Below are positions 26,473-34,260 of a stretch of 64,000 nt of DNA, piece after piece. Source of the stretch: VAXT01 sp963794605. Its GTDB lineage: Bacteria > Actinomycetota > Thermoleophilia > Gaiellales > Gaiellaceae. Every line of letters starts with the position of its first letter. Position 1 is the stretch's first letter. The DNA is taken from positions 1,426,001 through 1,490,000 of the forward strand of contig CAWCEN010000002.1 of NCBI GenBank assembly GCA_963794605.1. Reading direction: 5' to 3'. A model generated the notes under the pieces. That model did not search any database and was not told the origin of the DNA. It saw only the letters and a program-made list of their open reading frames with translations. Position numbers and translations under genes: made by a program.

Positions 26473-26779
26473 ATGACCTACATCATCGCCGAGCCGTGCA
26501 TCGACATCAAAGACCTGTCCTGTGTGGACGTGTGCCCGGTCGACTGCATCCACGAGTTCGAGCGGATCCTGATCATCGATCCCGAGGAGTGCATCGAACT
26601 GCGGCGCATGCGAACCGGAGTGCCCCGTCGAGGCGATCTTCCCCGAGGATGCGCTCCCGGAGAAGTGGGAGCCGTTCGTCAAGATCAACTACGCGTACGG
26701 TGACGGCGCGGACGTCGTGAACAAGCTCACGGACGAGTACGCGAGCGAGCACAACGTCCAGAACCCACCCTTGGAATAG
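26473..26779 (+). CDS. fdxA: 7Fe ferredoxin, interrupted by a +1 frameshift
   Basis: The frame from ATG 26473 reads TYIIAEPCIDIKDLSCVDVC and PVDCIHEFERILIIDPEECI, the start of an FdxA-type [3Fe-4S][4Fe-4S] ferredoxin. It then degrades. Removing one A from the pair at 26597-26598 restores DCGACEPECPVEAIFPED and a normal C-terminus to the TAG at 26777-26779 (about 101 residues). The total length of 307 bases is one over a multiple of three. This is an electron carrier in the cytoplasm. Such a conserved gene suggests a sequence error but could be real. Confidence 0.87.
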
Positions 26780-26831
26780 AAACCGCTCGTTCGGGCATGC
26801 CTCCTGGGCAAGCGATAACAGGGGGTCTGTA

Positions 26832-27164
26832 ATGCCTCAGCAAGCCTGGAGCAACAAACGCGAACGTCAGTACCAGCACGTCAAGGACGGCGCGAAGAAG
26901 CGCGGCGCCTCGACCAAGCGCGCCAAGGAGATCGCCGCGAGGACGGTCAACAAGGAGCGCGCGCGATCCGGCGAGTCGCGGACGAGCTCACGCTCCTCGA
27001 CGCGCGACATGTCGTCGAGCCGGCGCGGCGGGTTGCGCTCTCGTTCCGGCGCGAAGGGCCAGACGAAGGAGCAGCTCTACAACCAGGCAAAGCGCCTGAA
27101 CATCAAGGGCCGCTCGAAGATGAACAAGCGGCAGCTCCTTGCTGCGGTCAATCGGAAGAAATAA
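26832..27164 (+). CDS. Basic protein with Rho-N-like C-terminus (often named plasmid stabilisation protein)
   Basis: 110 residues, very rich in Lys, Arg and Ser. The N-terminal part, AWSNKRERQYQHVKDGAKKR and EIAARTVNKERARSGE, matches a small family often labelled plasmid stabilisation protein. The C-terminal 35 residues (KEQLYNQAKRLNIKGRSKMN, then KRQLLAAV) resemble a Rho N-terminal/SAP-like helix-extension-helix, which binds nucleic acid. The middle is a Ser/Arg-rich linker. The plasmid label is not supported by context; a nucleic-acid-binding or stress role is more plausible. Confidence 0.75.
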   Translation: MPQQAWSNKRERQYQHVKDGAKKRGASTKRAKEIAARTVNKERARSGESRTSSRSSTRDMSSSRRGGLRSRSGAKGQTKEQLYNQAKRLNIKGRSKMNKRQLLAAVNRKK

Positions 27165-27201
27165 ACCGGGTCTGGGCCTCGTTCCGTAGTGGGTAGGTAG
27201 G

Positions 27202-27894
27202 GTGAAAACCGGGATGAGGCCCAACATTCTCGACCACGTCGCGCTCTGGGTCGCCGACCGCGATCCGATCACTGACTTCGTGACCGAAAGGCTCACGATG
27301 CACGTGATCGAGAAGACGGACAAGTTCACGCTCGTCGGCACGAACGCGCGTCGCGGCAAGCTGACGCTGTTCGACGCCGAAGGCCCGCGCGAGCGCGGTG
27401 CCTTGAAGCACATCGCGTTGCGGGTGAACGATCTGGAGGCGGCTCTCGGCGGCCTTGAAGGCGTCGACGTGTCGCGCGAGAACGGCGGCGCCTACTTCGA
27501 CGTCGCCGAGGGGTTGCGCCTCGGGCTCGTCGAGGCGGATACGGATGTCGACTACGACCTCGACCACGTCGCGCTCTTCTCCGCGAGCCCCGAAGAGACG
27601 GCTGCGAAGTACAAGGAGTTCGGCTTTGCGCCCGAGGCCGAGACGCGCGTGGAGGTCGGCGGCGCGTTCGTCGAGTTCCACCGTGGTGAGCCTGGCGATC
27701 CCGAGCGGCCGCTGCTCAACCACCTCGCGGTTCTGGTCGAGTCCGCGGACGAGACGCTCGAGGAGGCGAAGCGGGCCGGGATGGACGTCGCGAACGTCGT
27801 CGACGCGGCGAACACCCTCGCGGTCTTCGTCTGGGGGCCGGAGCACGTGAAGATCGAGTACGTCGAGCAAAAGCCGACGTTCGCGCTGAAATAG
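27202..27894 (+). CDS. VOC (glyoxalase/bleomycin-resistance/dioxygenase) superfamily protein
   Basis: 230 residues with two beta-alpha-beta-beta-beta modules: the first from NILDHVALWVADRDPITDFV, the second from YDLDHVALFSASPEETAAKY. The metal-ligand positions of VOC enzymes are suggested by DHVAL (His in each half) and by HIALRV and NHLAVLV. It is probably a metal-dependent lyase, isomerase or dioxygenase; the substrate is unknown. ATG 27202 is used, ATG 27214 is possible. The FAD enzyme that follows starts at its stop codon. Confidence 0.83.
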   Translation: MKTGMRPNILDHVALWVADRDPITDFVTERLTMHVIEKTDKFTLVGTNARRGKLTLFDAEGPRERGALKHIALRVNDLEAALGGLEGVDVSRENGGAYFDVAEGLRLGLVEADTDVDYDLDHVALFSASPEETAAKYKEFGFAPEAETRVEVGGAFVEFHRGEPGDPERPLLNHLAVLVESADETLEEAKRAGMDVANVVDAANTLAVFVWGPEHVKIEYVEQKPTFALK

Positions 27895-28937
27895 GGGATC
27901 TCGTTATTGCCGGCGCGGGTATGGCCGGTCTGGCCGCTGCGGCGCGCGCGCGTGAGCTCGGCGCGGAGCCGCTCGTGCTCGAGAAGGGCGACCGCGCCGG
28001 CGGCTCGATGCTCTTGTCGAGCGGCGTCATCTGGCGCCATCGGACGCTCGATGGGTTCCGCGCCGAGTGCCCCGGCGGAGATCCGGCGCTCCAGCAGGTG
28101 GTCGTGGAGCAGCTCGACGAGGCGATCGATTGGTTGGAGTCGGTCGGTGCGCCTGTGCTCGAGCACGAGACGGGGAACCCGCGCACGATCGGCAAGCGCT
28201 TCGACACGCGCGGCCTGACCGACGCCCTGCTGCGCGAGATCGGTGACGATTCCGTACGCCTCTTGGAGCAGGGTCTGACCCCGTCACAGGAGCCGCGCAT
28301 CTTGTGCACAGGAGGCTTCCACGTGCGGCTGGCGCGGCACCTCGGCCTGCCCATCCGCGGCAACCCGTGGAGCGAGGGCGACGGCCTCGACCATGCGCTC
28401 GAGCGAGGCGGTGGGCCTGCCGGTGTGCTCGACGAGTTCTACGGGCGCGCGATGCCCGCCGGGATCCCGATCGACGAGGCGGAGTTCGTCCCGCTGTCAC
28501 AACTTTACGGTCAGTTCGCCGAGATCGTCTCGGAGGACGGCACGCAACGCTTCGAGGGCGAGGTGTCGTGGTCGGAGACGAACCTCGTCCAGGCGATCGC
28601 GCGCTGGCCCGGCGGGCGCGCGTGGTACCGGGTCCACGAGGATCGCCTCGGCGAGCGTGTGCGCGAGCGGACCGTCGCCGACATGATCGAGCAGGCACGC
28701 GCAGCCGGCGCGGTCGTGCGCGAAGAGGCGCCGTACACCTCCGTGCTCGTGCAGGCGACCGTCACACAGACGCTCGGCGGCATCCAGGTCGACATACGCG
28801 GACGGGTCGTGGGCGCCGAGGGCCTGTTCGCGGCGGGAGCTGACGCGGGCGGGCTTGCGACCGGCGGCTACTCGAGCGGGCTTGCCGCGGCCCTCGTCTT
28901 CGGGCGGCTCGCCGCCGAGGAAGCGCTCAGCGCGTAG
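27894..28937 (+). CDS. FAD-dependent oxidoreductase (no canonical start codon)
   Basis: About 347 residues of the FAD_binding_2/succinate dehydrogenase flavoprotein type. The dinucleotide-binding motif is DLVIAGAGMAGLAAAARARE, the acidic end of strand 2 is PLVLEKGDRAGG, and the C-terminal FAD motif is GLFAAGADAGGLATGGYSSG. The first canonical start, ATG 27921, falls inside the GAGMAG motif. In-frame upstream codons are ATA, GGG, GAT, CTC, GTT, ATT. GGG 27894 overlaps the VOC stop, and T instead of G at 27895 would make GTG in a TAGTG junction. It is shorter than most relatives; the substrate is unknown. Confidence 0.78.
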   Translation, partial: GDLVIAGAGMAGLAAAARARELGAEPLVLEKGDRAGGSMLLSSGVIWRHRTLDGFRAECPGGDPALQQVVVEQLDEAIDWLESVGAPVLEHETGNPRTIGKRFDTRGLTDALLREIGDDSVRLLEQGLTPSQEPRILCTGGFHVRLARHLGLPIRGNPWSEGDGLDHALERGGGPAGVLDEFYGRAMPAGIPIDEAEFVPLSQLYGQFAEIVSEDGTQRFEGEVSWSETNLVQAIARWPGGRAWYRVHEDRLGERVRERTVADMIEQARAAGAVVREEAPYTSVLVQATVTQTLGGIQVDIRGRVVGAEGLFAAGADAGGLATGGYSSGLAAALVFGRLAAEEALSA

Positions 28938-29127
28938 CCGGCAACAGGTACGCGCACGGCCTGCGGTCCTGCGGGAGCGGCGACTGGGCGATCCGGTTCA
29001 CGACCCAGCTCCCCTGGCCGTCCAGCTCGACGGTCGCGCCCACGGGCGGCGGCTCGCCCTCGCGGTTGACGAGCTCGTAACCGGTCGGCTTGGAGACGAA
29101 CAGGCAATGTCCGGACTGGGCGGCCAT
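28927..29127 (-). CDS. Small hypothetical protein
   Basis: 66 residues from ATG 29127 on the minus strand, converging with the FAD gene and overlapping its end by 11 bases. It reads as a compact beta-rich domain (HCLFVSKPTGYELVNREGE, then GATVELDGQGSWVVNRI). TAGACT stands 8 bases before the ATG (29141-29136 on the minus strand), matching the leaderless pattern, which supports it as a real gene. No family recognised. Confidence 0.6.
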   Translation of the reverse strand: MAAQSGHCLFVSKPTGYELVNREGEPPPVGATVELDGQGSWVVNRIAQSPLPQDRRPCAYLLPATR

Positions 29128-29138
29128 GCGCGGCGAGT

Positions 29139-30005
29139 CTATCGACGCACTCTGTAGGGCGGAAAGAGGACGCGGACGACGGTCCCGCCGTCCTTCCCCG
29201 AGTCGACGCTCATGCGTCCGTTGAGCGAGCGCGCGCGTTCGGCGAGCTCCTCGTAGCTCGCGCGGCGTCGCTCACCGGGCGCGTCGTCTGAGATCACGGC
29301 CTCGATGTTGCTCGAGGCCTCTGCGACACGAACCGAGATGCGTGTCGGCGGCCCGCGCCTGATCGCGTGGTGCAGCGCCTCGCGAATGATCTGGAAGATC
29401 GCCACCTGGGCGTGCTCGGTCAGGCCTTCGGCCGCGTCGACCTCGAGGTCGATCTGGATGCTGTTCGACATGCCGAGCTGCTGGGCAAGAGCGCTCACGG
29501 CCGGCCCGAAGCCCTGGTCGCGCAGCACGACCGGCTCCAGCTCGAACGAGAGGTCGCGCAGGGAACGGATCGTCTGCCGCTGCTTCTCGAGCGCCGACCC
29601 GAGCACCTGCTTCGCCTCGTCGGTCCGGTCCTCCTCGACCGCGTCGATGACGCCGTCGAGCATGAGCGCGATGCCCGACATCGATTGGACCGGCCCGTCG
29701 TGGAGGAAGAGCGCCAGCCGGCGCCGCTCCTCCTGCTCGGCCGTGATCAGCTGGTCGGAGAGCCGCGCGTGCTCAGTCTCGAGCCGCTGCACCTCCTCTT
29801 CCATCCACTCGTCCTGGTGGCGTTCGGTGAAGAGCAGCATGGCGCCTGAGGCCGTGACCGCAAACGCGAGGCCGAGCAGCACCAGCCAGTCCTGCTCGAG
29901 CGCAATCCCGATCACTCCAACGATCGCACCGGCTACGACCAGCGCGACGAGTGACCCCGCCCTTGTTGCGCTTCTGGTGGGCGGTCGCATGAATCGACCG
30001 GTCAT
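29139..30005 (-). CDS. NarL-type sensor histidine kinase
   Basis: About 288 residues. Two transmembrane helices (about 18-35 and 42-58), a coiled linker with EEVQRLETEHARLSDQLITA, the HisKA_3 dimerisation helix with phospho-acceptor His in LALFLHDGPVQSMSG, and a HATPase domain (about 190-285, Asn in REALHHAIRRG region and DDAPGE). The DxGxG box of the ATPase domain reads SDDAPGE, so it is altered. ATG 30005 is chosen because it starts MTGRFMRPP, the sequence repeated in the upstream 101-bp units. It works with the response regulator encoded upstream. Confidence 0.85.
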   Translation of the reverse strand: MTGRFMRPPTRSATRAGSLVALVVAGAIVGVIGIALEQDWLVLLGLAFAVTASGAMLLFTERHQDEWMEEEVQRLETEHARLSDQLITAEQEERRRLALFLHDGPVQSMSGIALMLDGVIDAVEEDRTDEAKQVLGSALEKQRQTIRSLRDLSFELEPVVLRDQGFGPAVSALAQQLGMSNSIQIDLEVDAAEGLTEHAQVAIFQIIREALHHAIRRGPPTRISVRVAEASSNIEAVISDDAPGERRRASYEELAERARSLNGRMSVDSGKDGGTVVRVLFPPYRVRR

Positions 30006-30263
30006 TTCAGACGGACTCTCGGGCGAAGCCCGAGACTCCTGAGGACGGCGCCGCAAGCGGCCCTTGTTGCGTTTCTGGTGGGCGGTCGCATGAATCGACC
30101 GGTCATTTCAGACGGACTCTCGGGCGAAGCCCAAGAGTCCTGAAGACGGCGCCGCACGCGGCCCTTTGTTGCGTTTCTGGCGGGTGGTCGTATGAATCGA
30201 CCGGTCATTTCAGACGGACTCTCGGGCTAAGCCCGAGAGTCCTGAAGACGGCGCCGCAAGCGG
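29960..30263 (-). repeat. Three tandem 101-bp repeats between regulator and kinase genes
   Basis: Units at 29960-30060, 30061-30161 and 30162-30263 (101, 101 and 102 bases), differing at only a few positions. Each contains the hairpin CTCGGGC-TTC-GCCCGAG type (one unit altered), a GC-rich GCTTGCGGCGCCGTC end, and, on the minus strand, an ATG followed by codons for TGRF-(M/I)-RPP-(T/A)-R-x-AT. The first unit overlaps the true 5' end of the histidine kinase, so the start region of that gene has been copied twice upstream. Confidence 0.85.
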
Positions 30264-30267
30264 CGCC

Positions 30268-30912
30268 TTAGTCAATGATCGCTTCGCGAAGCGCAATAGC
30301 CACCGCGTGCGTGCGTGTGTCGGCCTCGAGCTTCGTGAGGATGTGCCGCACGTGGCTCTTGACGGTCTCCTGGCTGATGAAGAGCTTCGCCGCGACGTCG
30401 GCGTTCGACATGCCGTCAGCGAGCAGCTGGAGGATCTCGCGCTCCCGCGCGGTCAGCATGTCCTCGCCCTTGCCGGGCAGGAACGCGGGCATCAGCGCCG
30501 GGTCGACATACCCCTCCCCGGCGAAGACTTTCTCGATCGCCCGCAGCAGCGTCTGGTGCGGCGCCTCCTTGAGGATGTAGCCCTTCGCCCCGGACTCGAG
30601 TCCGCGGCCGAGGAGGCTGCGCTCGCTGAAGGCGGTGAAGATCAGGACGGCCGTGTCAGGGACCTTCTCGCTAAGCTGCTTCGTCGCCTCGAGCCCGTCC
30701 ATGCCGGGCATGCGGACGTCCATGATCACGACGTCGGGCCTGCGTCGCTCGGCGAGGGCGACCGCGCTCGCGCCGTCGGAGGCCTCGCCGATGACACGGA
30801 TGTGCGGCGCGCGGGAGAGCGACAGCCGGAGGCCTTCGCGCACGACCTCGTGGTCGTCGACGATCAGGCAGGTGATCTCGGATTTGCCGTCGGCGTTGGC
30901 GGTTTCGGGCAC
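30268..30912 (-). CDS. NarL/LuxR-family response regulator
   Basis: 214 residues from GTG 30912. The receiver (about 12-128) has DDHEVVREGL, phospho-acceptor Asp in VVIMDVRMPGMDG, Thr in IFTAF and Lys in YILKEA. The LuxR-type HTH (about 150-210) has LTAREREILQLLADGMSNAD and ISQETVKSHVRHILTKL. TACAAT lies 9 bases before the start. The partner kinase gene follows after the tandem repeats. The target genes are unknown. Confidence 0.93.
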   Translation of the reverse strand: MPETANADGKSEITCLIVDDHEVVREGLRLSLSRAPHIRVIGEASDGASAVALAERRRPDVVIMDVRMPGMDGLEATKQLSEKVPDTAVLIFTAFSERSLLGRGLESGAKGYILKEAPHQTLLRAIEKVFAGEGYVDPALMPAFLPGKGEDMLTAREREILQLLADGMSNADVAAKLFISQETVKSHVRHILTKLEADTRTHAVAIALREAIID

Positions 30913-30936
30913 GGCCCGAGGATTGTATTCCGGCGG

Positions 30937-31200
30937 TCAGACCCCGAGTGCAAGCTGCTCGGGCTCGGGGGCCGGCTCGGCCGGGTGAATCCGTCGGTCG
31001 GAGACGCCTAGCTCGCGGGCCAGGGCAGAGACCCGCGCGCGTACTGGCTTCGTCTCCGTGGGCGGGAGATAGGCGCGGCCGCGGTACAGCTCGTCGTAGC
31101 GCGGCAGCAGTTCGGGCCAGTCCTCTGCGAGGTGCCGGAGGAAGTGCTCGCGCGTGCCGGGCCGCATGAAGAGGAGGTTCGTCCACACGACGGTTGCCAC
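30937..31200 (-). pseudogene. C-terminal fragment of a radical SAM (Rv2578c-type) protein
   Basis: 87 codons that match the last 85 or so residues of the intact radical SAM protein encoded at 31799-32701: VWTNLLFMRPGTREHFL here against VWANLLFLRPGTREHFL there, then GRAYL, DRRI/DRRR and EQLALGV/EQLALAV at the end. The radical SAM core with its CxxxCxxC is missing, so it cannot be a working enzyme. The two differ enough to exclude a recent duplication. A frame from GTG 31200 is open, so a short protein may still be made. Confidence 0.75.
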
Positions 31201-31244
31201 TTCGAGATGCCCGCAGGATCCGCAAACGTACGGCCGCTAGCGCC

Positions 31245-31250
31245 TACGCT
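31245..31250 (+). promoter_or_regulatory. -10 box (TACGCT) for the cupin gene
   Basis: TACGCT is 7 bases before GTG 31258, consistent with a leaderless transcript. Confidence 0.4.
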
Positions 31251-31257
31251 ACTTGGG

Positions 31258-31722
31258 GTGAAAGTGTTCAACCTGCACGGCGAGGAGTGGGACCGCACGG
31301 AGGAGCGTGAGGGCTGGCGCAGCAGGGACGCCTGGGTGGGCAAGCACATCGGGGCGGAGTTGCTCGGTGGGACCATGTACGAGCTCGAGCCGGGCAATCG
31401 GCTCTGCCCGTACCACCTGCACTACGCGAACGAGGAGTGGCTCGTCGTCCTGCGCGGAGGACCTACGCTCCGCACCCCCGAGGGCGAGCAGGCGCTGAGG
31501 GAGGGTGACGTCGTCTGCTTTCCCCGGGGCAAGGACGGTGCCCACCAGGTCAGCAACCGGACCGACTCGCCGATCCGCGTATTGATGTTCTCGACCATGA
31601 TCGCGCCGGAAATCGTGGAGCAAGTCGACAGCGGCAAGATCGGCGCGCGGAGCGCGAAGGGCGAGCAGATCCTGCTGGCTCGGCCAGGGCCGTTGCTCGA
31701 CTACTGGGACGGCGAGGATTAG
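31258..31722 (+). CDS. Cupin-domain protein
   Basis: 154 residues from GTG 31258. The double-stranded beta-helix motif is visible: CPYHLHYANEEWLVVLRG (HxH...E metal ligands), then LREGDVVCFPRGKDGAHQVSN with the second-motif His. It is a single-domain cupin of the kind that binds a metal and a sugar or small acid; the reaction is unknown. It lies between the radical SAM fragment and the intact radical SAM gene, both on the other strand. Confidence 0.87.
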   Translation: MKVFNLHGEEWDRTEEREGWRSRDAWVGKHIGAELLGGTMYELEPGNRLCPYHLHYANEEWLVVLRGGPTLRTPEGEQALREGDVVCFPRGKDGAHQVSNRTDSPIRVLMFSTMIAPEIVEQVDSGKIGARSAKGEQILLARPGPLLDYWDGED

Positions 31723-31798
31723 AACGACCCCCTAACTGCCCGCCCCGCGACCTCGCCAGACGCGGCGACGAGATCGTCACTCCTTTAGCGAGGAGTCA

Positions 31799-32701
31799 CT
31801 ACACGGCAAGCGCCAGCTGCTCCGCGATTGTGGGGGGCTCGGGCTCGACCCTGACGCGCCGGCGGTCCTTGATCCCATGCTCCCTCGCAAGCTCCGCGAC
31901 CGTCGCGCGGATCGGGCTCGTGTGCTCGGAGCCGAGGTAAGCCCGGCCGGCGTAGAGGCGCTCGTACCGGTCGAGCTCCTCCGGCCAGTCGCGAGCGAGG
32001 CAGTCGAGGAAGTGCTCCCTCGTCCCGGGTCGCAGGAATAGGAGGTTGGCCCAGACACCGCAGGCGCCGGCCTCCCGCGCGGCCCTCACGATCTCCGCGA
32101 GTTGGGACCGTCTATCGGAGATCCCAGGTAGGACGGGCGCCATGCCGACGCCGGTCTTGATCCCGGCTTCGACGAGCCTCGCGACTGCGCGCAGTCGCTG
32201 GCGCGGGTGGGCGGTCGACGGCTCGGTCTTGCTCCAGACGTCCTCGTCGAGGGTTGGGATCGAGAAGGTGACCGAGACGCTGGCGCGGCGGGCCGCATCG
32301 ACGAGGACATCGACGTCTCGCACGATCATCGGGCCGCGCGTGATGATGCTGAACGGCGTGCGCGCCTCGCCGAGCGCCTCGATGCATGCGCGGGTCAGCC
32401 GATAGCGACCTTCAGCGGGCTGGTACGGGTCTGTGGCAGCGCCGATCGCGACGCACTCGCGGGCCCAGGATGGGCGCACGAGCTCGCGGCGGAGGACGTC
32501 GGCGACGTTCACCTTGACGCGGATCGACGTGCCGTAGCGGTCGTCCGAGGGCCGGTCGGCACGGCGCTCGAAGGCGCGGACGTAGCAGAAGGTGCAGCGG
32601 TGGACGCAGCCCATGTACGGGTTGAGCGACCAGTCGAACATCATCCCCTTGACGCGGTTCAGCGCGCTGCGGCACGGCTCTTCGCGGTACTCCGGAGCCA
32701 T
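31799..32701 (-). CDS. Radical SAM protein, Rv2578c / SplB-like, LexA-controlled
   Basis: 300 residues from ATG 32701. The radical SAM motif is CVHRCTFCYVR (CxxxCxxC), in the context NPYMGCVHRCTFCY typical of the spore-photoproduct-lyase-like Rv2578c family. Later motifs include GAATDPYQPAEGRYRLTR and GVGMAPVLPGISD. ATG 32701 is chosen over in-frame starts at 32710 and 32749 because TATAAT lies 7 bases before it. A perfect CGAAC-N4-GTTCG palindrome abuts that -10 box, so expression should rise on DNA damage. A DNA-repair role is inference. Confidence 0.88.
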   Translation of the reverse strand: MAPEYREEPCRSALNRVKGMMFDWSLNPYMGCVHRCTFCYVRAFERRADRPSDDRYGTSIRVKVNVADVLRRELVRPSWARECVAIGAATDPYQPAEGRYRLTRACIEALGEARTPFSIITRGPMIVRDVDVLVDAARRASVSVTFSIPTLDEDVWSKTEPSTAHPRQRLRAVARLVEAGIKTGVGMAPVLPGISDRRSQLAEIVRAAREAGACGVWANLLFLRPGTREHFLDCLARDWPEELDRYERLYAGRAYLGSEHTSPIRATVAELAREHGIKDRRRVRVEPEPPTIAEQLALAV

Positions 32702-32708
32702 GGGCTCC

Positions 32709-32714
32709 ATTATA
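32709..32714 (-). promoter_or_regulatory. -10 box (TATAAT) for the radical SAM gene
   Basis: On the minus strand TATAAT (32714 to 32709) is 7 bases before ATG 32701, so transcription probably begins at or next to the start codon. Confidence 0.65.
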
Positions 32715-32728
32715 CGAACACATGTTCG
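32715..32728 (-). promoter_or_regulatory. LexA (SOS) box
   Basis: CGAACATGTGTTCG on the minus strand, with perfect dyad arms CGAAC and GTTCG separated by 4 bases, matches the Gram-positive/actinobacterial LexA operator. It directly abuts the -10 box, in the -10/-35 spacer of the radical SAM promoter, where LexA would block polymerase. Confidence 0.75.
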
Positions 32729-32854
32729 CCGCGGGGAGTGAATCGTCACACTTCTGGCCCAGACGCTTCACCACTTCCCCGATACGCTCACCGCGGGTGG
32801 CGGGTGGAACCTCATCCCCTCCCAGGGTGGGGGTGTGGGCGCCGATTCCTGGGC

Positions 32855-32925
32855 TACACTCCGACGAGATCGCCGTTGGACGACGACGACCATCCGCCTA
32901 GTACCGCGGCCCCGGTGAGCGGGGC
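32855..32925 (+). promoter_or_regulatory. Promoter and leader hairpin before the CNNM gene
   Basis: GGGCTACACT supplies a -10 box at 32855-32860. The leader of about 58 bases ends with the perfect hairpin GCCCCG-GTGAG-CGGGGC at 32909-32925, touching the ATG at 32926 and leaving no room for a ribosome-binding site. This may limit translation. The rest of the 224-base gap holds no other signal I can name apart from the divergent LexA-boxed promoter. Confidence 0.45.
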
Positions 32926-34233
32926 ATGACGGTTTTTCTCGAGCTCCTCGCAGTTGCGGCGCTCCTGCTGCTGAACGCGTTCTTCGTGGCGGCGGAGTAC
33001 GGCCTCGTCACCGCCCGTCGCACCCGCATCACGGAGCTTCGCGACCAGGGCAACCGCCGCGCCCGGGTCGTCCTGCGTCTCACCTCCAATCCGAACCGCT
33101 TCATCGCCGCCATGCAGCTCGGCGTCACGATCACGAGCCTGGCCATCGGCGCCGTGGGCGAGCCCGTGTTCGCCCACATCTTCGACCCGATCCCCTCCAC
33201 GATCATCGCGATCGTCCTCGCGTTCCTGCTGATCACCTACCTCCACGTCGTCGTCGGTGAGCTGGTTCCGAAGGGCATCGCCCTCGGCCACCCGGAGACG
33301 ACGGCGCTCACCGTCTCGGGCCCTGTCCGCACCTTCTTCTTCATGTTCAAGCCCTTGATCTGGGCGCTCCAAAAATCCTCTGACGGCGTGCTTCGCCTCA
33401 TCGGCCTCGAGCCGCCAGGCGAGGAGCGTGGCGGCGTGCACTCGGAGGCCGAGCTGAAGATGCTGCTCTCGCGCTCGACGCAGGAAGGGAAGATCGAGAA
33501 GCAGGAGCAGGAGATGCTCTACAAGGTCTTCGACTTCGCGGACAAGGAGGTCTCGGCGGTGATGGTGCCGCGGCCCCAGGTCGTCGCGCTGTCAGTCGAC
33601 CTGCCGCCCGAGGAGTGCCTTGCGGCCGTGATCGACTCCCCGTACACGCGCTACCCGGTTTACCGCGAGACGCCCGACACCGTCCTCGGCATCCTCCACG
33701 TGCGCGACCTCTTTTCGGCGCTCGTCGACCGGGGGATCGCGAATGTCGCTGTCGCGGATCTCGTCCGGCCGGGTCACTTCGTCCCGGAGACGAAGGACCT
33801 CGCGGCGATGCTGACCGAGTTCCGCCGCACAAACCAGCACATGGCGATCGTCCTCGACGAGTACGGCGCGATGGAGGGCATCGTCACGCTCGAGGATTTG
33901 CTCGAAGAGATCGTGGGCGAGATCGAGGACGAGTTCGACCTCCCGGACGAATCGGTCGAGCGAGTCGACGACGACACGATCCGCATCGACGGGACGTTCC
34001 CGATCGACGACTTCAACGAGCAGTTCGCGACGCACATCCCGATCGAGGACTACCACTCGATGGGCGGCTTCGTCTTCGGGCTCCTCGGCCGTGCGGCCGA
34101 GCCGGGCGACTCCGTCGACTACGACGGGCTTCGCTTCGACGTGCTCGAGATCGAGGGCGCGCGCATCGATCGCCTTGGAGTCACGTTCGTCGAGCGCAGG
34201 GACGCGCCGAAGGAAGTCGCGGCCGAGGGCTAG
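32926..34233 (+). CDS. CNNM/CorC-type transporter (DUF21-CBS hemolysin family)
   Basis: 435 residues from ATG 32926. The CNNM transmembrane domain (DUF21, about 1-170) has four helices. An acidic helical region EAELKMLLSRSTQEGKIEKQ leads into a CBS pair (about 205-320) and a CorC_HlyC domain (about 345-430, DDDTIRIDGTFPIDDFNE). Relatives export magnesium or sodium/magnesium, and were once called hemolysins. The ATG directly follows a strong hairpin in the leader. Confidence 0.9.
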   Translation: MTVFLELLAVAALLLLNAFFVAAEYGLVTARRTRITELRDQGNRRARVVLRLTSNPNRFIAAMQLGVTITSLAIGAVGEPVFAHIFDPIPSTIIAIVLAFLLITYLHVVVGELVPKGIALGHPETTALTVSGPVRTFFFMFKPLIWALQKSSDGVLRLIGLEPPGEERGGVHSEAELKMLLSRSTQEGKIEKQEQEMLYKVFDFADKEVSAVMVPRPQVVALSVDLPPEECLAAVIDSPYTRYPVYRETPDTVLGILHVRDLFSALVDRGIANVAVADLVRPGHFVPETKDLAAMLTEFRRTNQHMAIVLDEYGAMEGIVTLEDLLEEIVGEIEDEFDLPDESVERVDDDTIRIDGTFPIDDFNEQFATHIPIEDYHSMGGFVFGLLGRAAEPGDSVDYDGLRFDVLEIEGARIDRLGVTFVERRDAPKEVAAEG

Positions 34234-34247
34234 CCCGGGGGCGGTCC

Positions 34248-34253
34248 TATACT
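34248..34253 (+). promoter_or_regulatory. -10 box (TATACT) for recG
   Basis: TATACT is followed by 7 bases and then ATC 34261, the spacing shown by the leaderless genes with normal start codons. Confidence 0.5.
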
Positions 34254-34260
34254 CGGCCGC

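Noticed and set aside
26832..27164. Plasmid origin or toxin-antitoxin system suggested by the plasmid stabilisation name
   Set aside because: Only this one basic protein is present, with no toxin, partition or replication gene; the name is a family label.
29960..30263. CRISPR array
   Set aside because: The units are adjacent 101-bp copies without spacers of unique sequence and lie at a gene start; no cas genes are nearby.
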